Program-made: the position numbers and the translations under genes
Origin: Woeseiaceae bacterium
GTDB lineage: Bacteria > Pseudomonadota > Gammaproteobacteria > Steroidobacterales > Woeseiaceae
Length of the DNA stretch: 64,000 nucleotides
Direction: 5' to 3'
Assembly (NCBI GenBank): GCA_021773075.1
Contig: JAJFKT010000035.1
Coordinates: 364,516-428,515 of the forward strand
Notes under the pieces: generated by a model
What the model saw: only the letters and a program-made list of their open reading frames with translations
What the model was told of the DNA's origin: nothing
Databases searched by the model: none
In this document: positions 56,466 through 64,000 of the stretch, piece by piece
Numbering within the stretch: the first letter of the stretch is position 1
Layout of the letters: each line of letters starts with the position of its first letter

Positions 56466-56803
56466 AATACGCCCTGATCCTTTTGCTGCTGCCGGCAATG
56501 GCTGCGGCAGCAGATATCGACGCGGCCTCCGGTTTGATCAAGAACCCGGGTTGGGAGCAGGTACGGGCGCATTGCGGTGGCTGCCATTCGCACGCACTGG
56601 TTACCCGCCAGCGGGCGGATCGTAAGACCTGGCTGGATATTATTCGCTGGATGCAGGAAACCCAAAATTTATGGCAGTTCCAGACACAGGTAGAGACGCA
56701 AATCCTTGATTATCTTGCAACTAATTATCCACCACAGCCAAACAGGCGCCGCGCGCCGATACCGCCGAGCTTAATGCCAAAGATCGCGGCTCCGGTTCAG
56801 TAG
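56462..56803 (+). CDS. Monoheme cytochrome c, sulfite dehydrogenase partner
   Basis: 113 residues with a signal peptide (AMAAAAD). One heme site C38-G-G-C41-H42; a likely axial Met is in DIIRWMQET. Starts in a 4-base overlap with the sulfite dehydrogenase gene. At this size it resembles SorB, the small subunit of SorAB, more than the diheme SoxD. Function as electron acceptor is inferred from the pairing. Confidence 0.88.
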   Translation: MKYALILLLLPAMAAAADIDAASGLIKNPGWEQVRAHCGGCHSHALVTRQRADRKTWLDIIRWMQETQNLWQFQTQVETQILDYLATNYPPQPNRRRAPIPPSLMPKIAAPVQ

Positions 56804-56901
56804 GCGTTCAGGCTTGAGGCCGTAATCTGCCGCCTTAATTGGGCTATCATAGCCGCATTCACGGTCCGCCAGACGGGCCGAAATCTCACAGGAATTCTAC
56901 G

Positions 56902-57453
56902 ATGAAGAAGTACCGCAAGATTTTTCGAAGCTTTGGCATGATCGTGGCTATGTTGTTCGCAGGCTCAGTATTGGCTGCGTCAGCGGCCAAACTCGATCGC
57001 GAGTCGGACAAAGCGCTGCAGGTCTTTCAGGACGATGTTAACGGCGCGCACGTTTTCTTGAATCAGGCTGCTGGCTATCTCATATTCCCGCGCGTTATCA
57101 AGGTTGGAATCGGCCTCGGTGCCGAGACGGGCGAGGGCGTACTACGTGTCGGCGGCCAATCAGTTGACTACTATCGAACCACCGCTGGATCCATCGGATT
57201 GCAGCTTGGCGCGCAGGCGAAGTCGATCGTAATTGCGTTCATGACCAAAGAATCCTTGCAGAAGTTTCGCGATTCAAGCGGCTGGAAAATTGGTGTTGAT
57301 GGTTCTGTTGCCCTGATCGATCTCGGTGCGGGAAAAACTATCGATAGCACTAACATCAAGGACCCGGTTGTTGGCTTTATCTTCGGCTCGAAGGGTTTGA
57401 TGTATAACCTTACGCTCGAAGGGTCGAAGATCAGCAAACTCGATAAGTCCTGA
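56902..57453 (+). CDS. SYLF-domain (YSC84-like) secreted protein
   Basis: About 183 residues from the ATG at 56902. Signal peptide followed by the SYLF/YSC84 domain: ALQVFQDDVNGAHVFLNQAAGYLIFPRVIKVGIGLGAE, SVDYYRTTAGSIGLQLGAQ and GSKGLMYNLTLEGSKI. The domain binds lipids or stabilises membranes in other organisms. It ends with a 4-base CTGA overlap with a likely non-AUG start of the next small membrane protein. Confidence 0.9.
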   Translation: MKKYRKIFRSFGMIVAMLFAGSVLAASAAKLDRESDKALQVFQDDVNGAHVFLNQAAGYLIFPRVIKVGIGLGAETGEGVLRVGGQSVDYYRTTAGSIGLQLGAQAKSIVIAFMTKESLQKFRDSSGWKIGVDGSVALIDLGAGKTIDSTNIKDPVVGFIFGSKGLMYNLTLEGSKISKLDKS

Positions 57454-57875
57454 ACAAAACGCCGCTAAGAGAACGCCTTAGCCAGGAAGCGCGAGCGCTT
57501 CCTGGAAAGTCTCATGGCCGTCTACGCTCCTGGTTTCGGAAAGTCTGGGATGTACGCGGCGGCGGTTTGTACGCATGTGGTTTCGCCGTGACCTTTCTTG
57601 TATTGGAAGCCGTTTCAGTCATCGAAGACTTCAAAGAGATCGGTTTGTTATTGGACGGTGAGGTTATTGCCTTCGTTCTGAACTTCATCATCGATTCGTT
57701 CCAGAACACGTTGCAGGCATTCATGTGGCCTGTGAACATCGTGCAAATCGCTCCGCCGTATGGTGCTATTGGCCTTGGCGTCGCTTTCTGGCTGTTTCCG
57801 ATCTACGTCAAGAAGCACATAGAAGCATGGTTGTTCGAAGGTGCGGACGAAGAGCAATTGCCAAAGGGCGAGTAG
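57450..57875 (+). CDS. Small membrane protein with possible CTG start
   Basis: The hydrophobic part (from 57567, TTG) reads LYACGFAVTFLVLEAVSVIEDF, a second helix LNFIIDSFQNTLQAFMW and a third GAIGLGVAFWLFPIYVKKHIEAW. In-frame upstream sequence with no ATG, GTG or TTG but good amphipathic protein character (LRERLSQEARALPGK, RSWFRKVWDVRGGG) runs back to a CTG at 57450 that shares CTGA with the SYLF stop. I therefore favour 141 residues with a CTG start over 102 residues from TTG 57567, which has no ribosome site. Function unknown. Confidence 0.5.
   Translation: MNKTPLRERLSQEARALPGKSHGRLRSWFRKVWDVRGGGLYACGFAVTFLVLEAVSVIEDFKEIGLLLDGEVIAFVLNFIIDSFQNTLQAFMWPVNIVQIAPPYGAIGLGVAFWLFPIYVKKHIEAWLFEGADEEQLPKGE
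57482..57505. repeat. Perfect inverted repeat inside the upstream part of the small membrane gene
   Basis: Stem CCAGGAAGCGC / GCGCTTCCTGG with a 2-base GA centre. It lies 28 bases after the SYLF stop. No T run follows, so it is not a good intrinsic terminator; it may be an mRNA structure that controls translation of the downstream gene. Confidence 0.7.
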
Positions 57876-58261
57876 CCGCGCGAAGCTCAGGACTGGTCTC
57901 GACGTCTAAACCCCGTCATTTTTTACGTCACAGCTCACTGAACCCAGACGGTCGATTTCGGCCAAAACTTGCAGGCCGAGATGTCTCCTTAGCGTCCGAA
58001 ACTTACCGCTCAGGTGGGCTTTTTCGGCGTATCATGTACTTCCGTTTTTGACCCAAACCGGAAGTTCGTGAAATCGGTCGTTGCGAAACCGTAACGGTTC
58101 TTTGACGGTCAGCTTCCGCCTTCAAGCGGCCGACCAGATCGTAGCATTTCGGCAAGTGAGTAAGTGCGGCCTTACTACACTGACCTTGACGCAAAATCTG
58201 CGGAACTTAACGGCAAACTCAGGGCCCTAAATAGAAGCGCCTAAACCATGGTGTTTGGCTG
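57876..58261. other. 386-base spacer with repeat-like sequence
   Basis: No gene seen. Contains a copy of the shared element (58028-58062: GTATCATGTACTTCC and TGACCCAAACCGG) and a local palindrome ACCGTAACGGT near 58090-58102. No convincing promoter for the following secreted protein gene. Confidence 0.6.
58028..58062 (+). repeat. Degenerate intergenic repeat, copy A
   Basis: GTATCATGTACTTCC followed by TGACCCAAACCGG. Aligns with copies at 59576-59606 and 62587-62619 by the order TATNAT, a CT-rich run, then TGACCCA and CGG. It is the most diverged of the three. Confidence 0.45.
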
Positions 58262-59356
58262 ATGAGATTTATTCAATATTTATCGATGATGTGTGGCCTG
58301 CTTCTAGTCACGTGGTTGGCTACCTGGCCGGGTATTGCGGTAGCTACGAGCTGCAAGGGTACCAGCCTACTACTAGAGGGACGTTATGCAGCCGCCGATG
58401 CAATTGTCGTTGCGCAAGCGAACGGTTGTATGAACTCGAAATTGCCAACCGAAGATCATTGCTCGGAAGATCTTTACCAGTTGGATGTCACAGAAGTTTT
58501 GAAGGATTCAATTCCGTCGCGCGACCACAGCGGAACCTTCCAGGGGGACGATCATATGGGCTGCGGATTGGTGTTTCGCGTAAGTCAGTCTTATCTATTG
58601 TTTTTCGACGATGAAGGCCTTCCAATGCATGACCTAAGCGGCTACCTGAGCGCGGAGGATTGGAGATTCCCTTCGGCAAAAGAGAGCCTGGAGATACTTC
58701 GTCAATTTCGAGATCGCAAAATCAACGATCTGTCCGGGCCCTGGCGATTCACAGATACTGGCTTATCCTGCGACATTGAGCACCGACTTGACGGTGCATC
58801 GATTGGGTTGAAGTATGACTACAGTGACTACTACGGTGTCCCAATGATGGGCCTTGAAGGAAACGGACCGAGTGGCGAAGCGCGTTACCAGGTGATGAAT
58901 TCAACGTCACAAATTGCCGATATAATGGGCGAGGTAGAAATCGACTATGGGGGGCCAGAAAACGGCAGCCATTCCCTGGTGATCAATGTCTCGTTTTACG
59001 AGAGAAAGAGTGCTGCAGAACAGTTGGTCACTATTTCCATCGGCGACCAATCTTGGCCACTGGATCCTATGACTGTCAGATGGACGGGCAGCCGATCACT
59101 TGATCCCTCAGAAAGCGTAAGCGATCTGCTGGGGGGGCCATCCGCGGCTGAACTACTGGAGGCGATGATGGTGCCGACGGACATCGTTGTGTCGGTCGTG
59201 GATACACCATCTAATACGAATTATACCGCGCAAGGCTCGGCTTCAATTCCCCCACTTCGATTAAAGACCCGGTCTACTCAGTTGGCGGCGTCAAGAAAAC
59301 AATTTGATGCGTGTATACGTGGTGACATTCGGCGCGGGGCGATCGTGAATCATTAA
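58262..59356 (+). CDS. Secreted protein with netrin/TIMP-like (NTR) N-terminal domain
   Basis: 364 residues, signal peptide ending IAVATS. After the signal: DAIVVAQANG, DLYQLDVTEVLKD, then a CG..FRVSQSYLLFFDDE strand set. This order (a cysteine-started OB-fold and GxxYLxF-type strand) resembles bacterial NTR/TIMP-like domains, which are exposed on the cell surface. C-terminal half (from about 150) is beta-rich and unrecognised. The gene has long spacers on both sides. Function unknown. Confidence 0.65.
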   Translation: MRFIQYLSMMCGLLLVTWLATWPGIAVATSCKGTSLLLEGRYAAADAIVVAQANGCMNSKLPTEDHCSEDLYQLDVTEVLKDSIPSRDHSGTFQGDDHMGCGLVFRVSQSYLLFFDDEGLPMHDLSGYLSAEDWRFPSAKESLEILRQFRDRKINDLSGPWRFTDTGLSCDIEHRLDGASIGLKYDYSDYYGVPMMGLEGNGPSGEARYQVMNSTSQIADIMGEVEIDYGGPENGSHSLVINVSFYERKSAAEQLVTISIGDQSWPLDPMTVRWTGSRSLDPSESVSDLLGGPSAAELLEAMMVPTDIVVSVVDTPSNTNYTAQGSASIPPLRLKTRSTQLAASRKQFDACIRGDIRRGAIVNH

Positions 59357-59733
59357 ATTCCTGCGACAGCTTTCCGCGGAGGCCGCCGGTGAAGAATCTG
59401 AACTTTCCTTGATCCGATCGGCCGCTTTTGGGCCGCTCCCGGCGTTTAGAATTACCGCTGAAATCCGAATTGTGCAATTCAATCAACTTCCGCTTCTGGC
59501 CGAACAGCGTCGGTCACCCTCTTTCATGGCCAGGCGGCTGCTTAGCGCTCGGAAGGAGCCGGTCGCAAATGTTAAGCTATGATTTCTGCTGGTGACCCAA
59601 AGCGGGCATTAACCTTTATCGACCCACTTCTGTGGCGTGCGGCGATGGTTTTGGCTACGTCGGTTGTTGTTTTGATCAAACGAAATGCAGTCCTACAGCA
59701 TCCAATATTTTTGACTATCTGCAGTTGGCATCA
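59357..59733. other. 377-base spacer with repeats
   Basis: No gene seen. Holds copy B of the shared repeat (59576-59606) and two related CGGCCGCTTTTGGGCCG / CCGCTTCTGGCCG motifs at 59419-59435 and 59491-59503. The start of the AraC regulator at 59734 has no strong ribosome site, so an upstream alternative start cannot be excluded. Confidence 0.6.
59576..59606 (+). repeat. Degenerate intergenic repeat, copy B
   Basis: GCTATGATTTCTGCT then GGTGACCCAAAGCGGG. Shares 15 of the first 16 aligned positions or nearly so with copy C at 62587-62619 (GCTATAATTTCTGCT then ACTGACCCATACCGG). Confidence 0.7.
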
Positions 59734-60390
59734 ATGAAACAAATATTTGAATCGACCCATTCGCCATCAGAGCGCATGCCGGCGCATCGGCATCGTGACT
59801 CGTATGCTGCGCTGGTACTCGATGGTAATTATGCTGAAGCAAGTATCGACGGTCGATTTTCTTGCTCGCCGGGCGTATTGACGGTGCACCCTCCTTGGCA
59901 CGCACATGCGGACGAGTTCGGCGCGAATGGGGCCATTGTCCTGAATTTCCCAATGCCGGTAACTGATTGCTTGGTCTCTGTTCGAATACCGAACCCAAAG
60001 GCGTTAGCTGACCTGGCGCTCAATTGTCCTGTCGAGGCCGGACATGCCGCACTGGAAGAGGCGATATGCCATCCGCCGGCTGCACCTGCAGCGTGGCTGT
60101 CAAGGTTGGTTGCGCTGATGTGCGACGAAACGGGAGATGACATTACCAATCTTGCGCGGCGCTGCGGAGTGACACCGGAGCATGCGAGCCGGGCGTGCCG
60201 GCGATGGTTCGGCGTCAGCCCATCGGAATTACGCCGCGAAGGCCGACTGCAGCGGGCAATGTCTTTGTTGCAGCAGGGTGTGCCCCCCTCGATCGCTGCG
60301 GTTGAAGCAGGGCTCTGCGATCAGCCGCACTTGACCCGATTACTGAAACGGTCAACAGGTATGACTCCGGCCAAATTTGCCGCGTACTGA
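59734..60390 (+). CDS. AraC-family transcriptional regulator
   Basis: About 218 residues from the ATG at 59734; an in-frame upstream reading to 59632 adds a Cys-rich stretch with no domain. N-terminal cupin arm (ERMPAHRHRDSYAALVL, HPPWHAHADEF) and C-terminal double helix-turn-helix: NLARRCGVTPEHASRACRRWFGVSP and ATPSIAAVEAGLCDQPHLTRLLKRSTGMTPAKF. The second HTH block is standard AraC. Target genes unknown; the lone gene in a spacer-rich stretch could control itself or neighbours. Confidence 0.88.
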   Translation: MKQIFESTHSPSERMPAHRHRDSYAALVLDGNYAEASIDGRFSCSPGVLTVHPPWHAHADEFGANGAIVLNFPMPVTDCLVSVRIPNPKALADLALNCPVEAGHAALEEAICHPPAAPAAWLSRLVALMCDETGDDITNLARRCGVTPEHASRACRRWFGVSPSELRREGRLQRAMSLLQQGVPPSIAAVEAGLCDQPHLTRLLKRSTGMTPAKFAAY

Positions 60391-60607
60391 TCAATTCTGT
60401 TCAAGACCTGACGATCGTTTCGTCGCCTACTGTTGACGAGAATTGGCTTCCCATACTCAATGGTGCGTTATATATGAATATCACTGATACATGGCGTCGG
60501 TCCGATGACGGTCGCTTCTTGCCGAAAGCCGCCCCCCAAATTATTCGTCTAAGGGACTGCAAACTATCCGAAGCCGATGTCCGAGCATTCGGACCAAGGA
60601 AATCGCG

Positions 60608-61891
60608 ATGACATTCGAAGGGCTAGCGAATAACCGCATATCCTTAATCTGCTCGGCACTCTTTCTACTATTGTCAGCGTCGTCTTGTTCGAAATTACTT
60701 GCGAATGACGAACCGCTTAGCGATGCGGTCGTCTTCGTCGGCGTGACGGTCTTGACGATGGAAGATGGCGAAGTGCTAGAAGACCAGACACTAGTGACGC
60801 AGAACGGACGCATTTCTGTCATTGGCGCCCGCGATTCGGTTGCCATTCCTGAAGGTGCGAATATGATCGAAGGGCGTAGCCGCGTGCTGATGCCGGGTCT
60901 TGTGGATGCACACATTCACTTGCGACATGCGGAGACTGACGATCTGCTTGAATATGTAAAGGCCGGTATCACCTGCGCGCGAGAAATGAATGGGCGGCCA
61001 TTCCTTCTCGAATGGCGGGAACGCATTGACGCGGGCGAATTGGTTGGGCCCTGTCTCAAAGTTGCAGCGCCGACGATGGGAAATTTCAGCTCGCCGAGAG
61101 AAGGGTTTCCGACGCCGCAATCGCAGGCAGAGGGTGCGGAAGCCGTCAGGCAATTTCACCGACAAGGTTACGATTGGGTAAAGGTCTACACGTTTCTGCC
61201 AAGAGACGCTTTTGTCGGTGTCGTGAACGAAGCTAGCGCCCTGGGCATCCCAATTGGAGGACACGTTCCGATCGAGGTCGGACTGGCAGATTTTCTATCG
61301 GCCGAAATTCATTCAACAGAACATATGACGGAGTATGTAAGTAGCTCATTAACCGACGAGGCTACTGTTCTTGATAAAGTGGATTTCCGGTCAATATTTG
61401 GTGCTGGCGATGTCGATTGGGAGAAAATGGACTCGCAAGTAAGATCTACGGTGAAGGCGAGGATCTGGAGCGTGCCTACGTTAGTGTGGTTTGATCGAAA
61501 CTTGCCCGCGCCATTGGCTGCTGACGCCTGGGCCGACACGAACTTGCGTGAACAAGGCGCTCGAAATCGAAGAGAGATCGTCCGCAGACTGCACGAGGCA
61601 GGTGCATTGTTGGCTGTGGGCACTGACTCCGACGCCGGCGACGACCTCGCGGCCTCTGCAATTCATGATGAACTCAATGCGTTGCATGAGGCAGGAATAA
61701 AGACAGAGGACGTCCTGGAAATGGCGACAACCGGTGGCGCCAAACTTCTCGGCCTGATCGACGAAATAGGGTCGGTATCCACAGGAAAGCGAGCCGACCT
61801 ACTTCTTCTTTCATGTGACCCACGCGATGATCTGGCATGTCTTCGTCAGCCCGACATGGTGGTGGTTCGCGGTCGACATGTTGTCGAATAG
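60608..61891 (+). CDS. Secreted amidohydrolase, imidazolonepropionase-like subfamily
   Basis: 427 residues, N-terminal signal with SASSC that could be a lipobox. Metal-dependent hydrolase: DAHIHLRH (HxH), YDWVKVYT (Lys, bridging residue), IGGHVPIEV, STEHMTEY (later His ligands) and GTDSDAGDD (catalytic Asp). Amide or lactam substrate unknown. Extracytoplasmic members of this subfamily often cleave dipeptides, but no signature here proves it. Confidence 0.85.
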   Translation: MTFEGLANNRISLICSALFLLLSASSCSKLLANDEPLSDAVVFVGVTVLTMEDGEVLEDQTLVTQNGRISVIGARDSVAIPEGANMIEGRSRVLMPGLVDAHIHLRHAETDDLLEYVKAGITCAREMNGRPFLLEWRERIDAGELVGPCLKVAAPTMGNFSSPREGFPTPQSQAEGAEAVRQFHRQGYDWVKVYTFLPRDAFVGVVNEASALGIPIGGHVPIEVGLADFLSAEIHSTEHMTEYVSSSLTDEATVLDKVDFRSIFGAGDVDWEKMDSQVRSTVKARIWSVPTLVWFDRNLPAPLAADAWADTNLREQGARNRREIVRRLHEAGALLAVGTDSDAGDDLAASAIHDELNALHEAGIKTEDVLEMATTGGAKLLGLIDEIGSVSTGKRADLLLLSCDPRDDLACLRQPDMVVVRGRHVVE

Positions 61892-62013
61892 TAATTCGAG
61901 TCTTGAGTGACTGATACGTGTGGCACAGCCAACAGTCAAACGACCTGAGGTAATATGTAGGCTGATGACTCAAAAGCGACACTGAGTAAAAACGCAATTC
62001 GAGGGGTGGATGA

Positions 62014-62457
62014 ATGCGCGAGATTAAGCAGGTAGTCCTGTCTTTCGTTGAAGAAATGAATGATTGGGGACACAAGATGTACCTTGTTAGCCGGCGGGAA
62101 TCAGGACAAAGGATAAACCATCAACGGGATCGCGACATTATTCCGGATGATTCTTATGAAGATTACGTGAAGCACTATTATTCGATCTTCTCTAAGTTTT
62201 GCACGGAGCGAAAAAGAGCCTACGGAGGGTTTCCGAGCGGGTGGGCAAGGAACGGCCAGTATCAAGGCATTGATGAAGAGTCGATTACGTCGGTAGAAAC
62301 CCCGAAAAAGAACAGAGCAGAGCTGGTGGCGAGGGGCGGCGTGTTGCCCGACTACGAATACATGTTCGTGCTGCTTCGCAAGAATGGGCGCTGGCTGATT
62401 GATAGCGCGAAGACTAGATACATTGGTGATAGCAAGTGGGAGACGCATCATCTATAG
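62014..62457 (+). CDS. NTF2-fold immunity-like protein
   Basis: 147 residues, cytoplasmic. The opening VVLSFVEEMNDWGHKMYLV and closing YEYMFVLLRKNGRWLIDSAKT have the order of the NTF2-like immunity family (RhsIA type), where a helix precedes a cone of strands ending in a WxID pattern. No toxin gene precedes it in the window, so it would be an orphan immunity gene or a relative with another role. Confidence 0.55.
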   Translation: MREIKQVVLSFVEEMNDWGHKMYLVSRRESGQRINHQRDRDIIPDDSYEDYVKHYYSIFSKFCTERKRAYGGFPSGWARNGQYQGIDEESITSVETPKKNRAELVARGGVLPDYEYMFVLLRKNGRWLIDSAKTRYIGDSKWETHHL

Positions 62458-62586
62458 GGTCATCGAAAAGTAAAGCCACTTAATTCATAGACCCGTAAGA
62501 GGCCGCTATTGGCCGTACCGAGAAGTTCAAGTGCTCACAGAGCGATTGGCTGCTTCACTTCGCATTGCAGCCGGTCTCGAGTCTTA

Positions 62587-62619
62587 GGCTATAATTTCTG
62601 CTACTGACCCATACCGGCC
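62587..62619 (+). repeat. Degenerate intergenic repeat, copy C
   Basis: GGCTATAATTTCTGCT followed by ACTGACCCATACCGGCC. Nearest copy is 59576-59606. The TATAAT inside could also serve as a -10 box for the small membrane gene at 62719. Confidence 0.65.
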
Positions 62620-62718
62620 GGTCGTAATTTCCTAGATATTGTGTGACTTCGCAAGCCGCACATGCTGACCTCAGCGAATAATACAGAGTGCCGTCAGAAA
62701 TTGGGAGGCGAACGGATC

Positions 62719-62952
62719 ATGACACCTGAAACGTTTAAATTTGTAATTGTCGGTTTTGCTGCTGTAGGTATTCTAGGCGCGATTGTCTTGGTGGTTACGG
62801 GAATATCTAAAGATGGATTCAGTCTGAGCGGGGGCAAGCCATTGTTTAGAGCTCAGTCTGACGAGGAGCGTACCCGAGATTTCAAAACCGATTTCATCAT
62901 TGGTATTGTTTTGGTGATCATCTTATTGGTCGTGACACAGTGCACAAGTTGA
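62719..62952 (+). CDS. Small protein with two transmembrane segments
   Basis: 77 residues from the ATG at 62719, preceded by GGGAGG. Two hydrophobic segments (FVIVGFAAVGILGAIVLVV and FIIGIVLVIILLVVTQC) with a short polar loop. No recognised family. Possibly a holin-like or membrane-anchored small protein; nothing supports a function. Confidence 0.6.
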   Translation: MTPETFKFVIVGFAAVGILGAIVLVVTGISKDGFSLSGGKPLFRAQSDEERTRDFKTDFIIGIVLVIILLVVTQCTS

Positions 62953-63067
62953 GGAGCTTTCGGCGTTCGGTACGACGTTACCTAGTCCCGGTGAACAGCC
63001 GCTCTTGGCCGGACCACGTCGATCACCGATGCTGATACCGACGAATCCTCGGAATAATTGACCCTCA

Positions 63068-63421
63068 ATGCGATGTAAGGCCAAAGAACTCATCTCAATC
63101 TATGTCTTCGCAAGCATTGCTTACGGGCTGTTCGCACTCATACTCGCATTTCCATTTCACCCGATAAGCGTACTTGGCTGGATCGTCTGGTTTGTGGCCA
63201 CAATCCCAATAGCAATGATTGGCGAGGCGATCGGTTCCGTCATTTTTGACAGAAAAATCGCAGAGGCGATAAGCGACGATTCAGACAGCGTTTCGGCGGG
63301 CCGAATCGCCTATGGCGTAATTGCCGCACTCGGTTTCTTGACGATGATTCTATTTTTCGTTTGGTTGCTCGACGTTGGATGGGGTGACTTTTGGGATGCG
63401 CATTTCTCCCGCAATTGGTAG
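63068..63421 (+). CDS. Small membrane protein of unknown function
   Basis: 117 residues with three hydrophobic segments (ISIYVFASIAYGLFALILAFPF, LGWIVWFVATIPIAMIGEAIG and VIAALGFLTMILFFVWLLDV). Acidic loop EAISDDSDSV. No family recognised. Weak ribosome site. Same strand and 115 bases after the previous small membrane gene. Confidence 0.55.
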   Translation: MRCKAKELISIYVFASIAYGLFALILAFPFHPISVLGWIVWFVATIPIAMIGEAIGSVIFDRKIAEAISDDSDSVSAGRIAYGVIAALGFLTMILFFVWLLDVGWGDFWDAHFSRNW

Positions 63422-63745
63422 AGAAACACCGGGACGCGAGCGACTCCTTCTGGCCGTTTTCTGCCTGTTTGACTGAGCAAAAACTTGGCGCTCCAACGGC
63501 AGGTCCTGAGAAAAGCTGCCACTCAGCATGTGAGGAAAGAATGGGTCAGCACTGATCATTGCCGGCCAGAAGTTATCACTTGCGATATCCGCGTTCCGCC
63601 CGAATCTCACCGCTCGTGAAGGGCTGATTTGTTGAGCGTAGCAGTCGATTTAAGGCTGCTCCCGGCGCTGGCCGACATCCAGTCGCGGCCGTTCAAAACA
63701 GGTCATTTTGCCCGGATTTGATGCATTGGAATTGTCGTTAACTCG

Positions 63746-63766
63746 CTGTTTTAGATGATAAAACAG
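63746..63766. promoter_or_regulatory. Inverted repeat overlapping the -35 region of the HNH gene
   Basis: Arms CTGTTTTA and TAAAACAG around GATGA, ending 13 bases before the TATAAT -10 box, so it covers the -35 position. Size and place suit a repressor operator. Confidence 0.5.
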
Positions 63767-63779
63767 GGCTTTACTGCGG

Positions 63780-63785
63780 TATAAT
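63780..63785 (+). promoter_or_regulatory. -10 box of the HNH gene
   Basis: Perfect TATAAT 36 bases before the start codon at 63821; the -35 is not consensus. Confidence 0.45.
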
Positions 63786-63820
63786 CAAGGTCTCTCCAAC
63801 CCCACCCTGAGGCACCTGAC

Positions 63821-64000
63821 ATGGCCACTGATCTCACCCCCATTGAAGCGCTCGATGAGCGCATTTTGAACCTCTGCACACACATCAATGCCGCCACCTA
63901 TGAGCTGCTGGTGATGATCCGCGAGTTCGATGAACGTGGGGCTTGCCTCAAGTGGGGTCTCGATTGCACCGCGAAATGGCTTGCCTGGCGCTGCGACCTG
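63821..64000 (+). CDS. DUF222/HNH endonuclease family protein, N-terminal part (runs off the window)
   Basis: Sixty codons are seen, open to the window end. ALDERILNLCTHINAATYELLVMIREFDERG and GLDCTAKWLAWRCDL match the N-terminal DUF222 domain that precedes a C-terminal HNH nuclease in proteins widespread in actinobacteria and some proteobacteria. The nuclease half is beyond the window. These genes are often multi-copy. Confidence 0.8.
   Translation, partial: MATDLTPIEALDERILNLCTHINAATYELLVMIREFDERGACLKWGLDCTAKWLAWRCDL

Larger units (their letters stand above)
63422..63820. other. 399-base spacer with promoter elements for the HNH gene
   Basis: No gene seen. Contains a CTTCTGGCCG motif at 63448-63457 related to those in the other spacers, and the HNH gene's promoter and inverted repeat (63746-63785). 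Upstream 300 bases hold nothing else I can name. Confidence 0.55.

Noticed and set aside
57876..63820. Integron cassette array (attC sites)
   Set aside because: I looked for GTTRRRY / RYYYAAC-type cores and paired inverted arms after each gene. Spacer repeats do not have them, and no integrase is present.
1..64000. CRISPR array, tRNA or rRNA genes
   Set aside because: No direct repeats of regular spacing, no cloverleaf-like segments or rRNA-like stretches stood out by reading; this is not a computed scan, so a single tRNA could be missed.

Overview
The window reads as chromosomal DNA of a Gram-negative, aerobic, heterotrophic proteobacterium. The evidence is outer-membrane and lipoprotein sorting signals, a TonB-dependent receptor, Tat and c-type cytochrome proteins, short gene spacing and many 4-base ATGA overlaps. 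A marine gammaproteobacterium (for example near Woeseiaceae) would fit the gene mix, but that is a guess from gene content. I see no rRNA, tRNA, insertion sequence, prophage or CRISPR array.

Layout. 0-7 kb: periplasmic 5'-nucleotidase, an Oar-like TonB-dependent receptor, and two lipoproteins (a nuclease/phosphatase and a beta-propeller-like protein). 7-11.5 kb: deoxynucleoside operon deoD-deoC followed by two aldehyde dehydrogenase genes that look like a split ALDH16. 11.5-13.6 kb: TetR regulator with a likely operator, a secreted protein and a degenerate CPBP-like membrane protein. 13.6-19.3 kb: adenosine kinase, then a DUF4956 membrane protein, an alpha/beta-hydrolase-like protein lacking the usual serine, a secreted CotH-like kinase, and divergent from it a secreted PPP-phosphatase fused to a kinase-like domain. 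19.3-30.4 kb: a nearly complete purine degradation operon (uraH, xdhA, xdhB, xdhC, puuD, puuE, uraD, alc, allA, guaD) beside a lipoprotein RidA. 30.4-36.2 kb: monomeric isocitrate dehydrogenase, OsmC, glycerate kinase, two divergent phosphoribosyltransferases, a LOG-family phosphoribohydrolase. 36.4-47.2 kb: DUF1304 protein, a kinase-like protein, a diguanylate cyclase, a MacAB-type ABC exporter, a peroxiredoxin-like protein, cytochrome b561, thiolase, nitroreductase, SIMPL protein. 47.2-55.2 kb: Bcr/CflA transporter and the histidine utilisation genes hutI / hutF-hutU-hutH-hutG with a consensus-like HutC site and a 36-codon small ORF locked between hutF and hutU. 55.1-57.9 kb: sulfite dehydrogenase with its cytochrome, SYLF protein and a small membrane protein. 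57.9-64 kb: a looser accessory stretch of orphan genes separated by long spacers that share short degenerate repeats, ending in the start of a DUF222/HNH endonuclease.

How the genes work together. Periplasmic nucleotidase, nucleoside phosphorylase, adenosine kinase, phosphoribosyltransferases, LOG enzyme, guanine deaminase, xanthine dehydrogenase and the urate-to-glyoxylate enzymes make the first 36 kb a nucleotide scavenging and degradation neighbourhood. Glycerate kinase can return glyoxylate-derived carbon to glycolysis. The hut genes encode the five-step route to glutamate through N-formylglutamate. The most unusual part is 14.7-19.3 kb, where a DUF4956 protein, a CotH-like kinase and a phosphatase-kinase fusion sit together without the VTC-domain protein that normally accompanies the first two.
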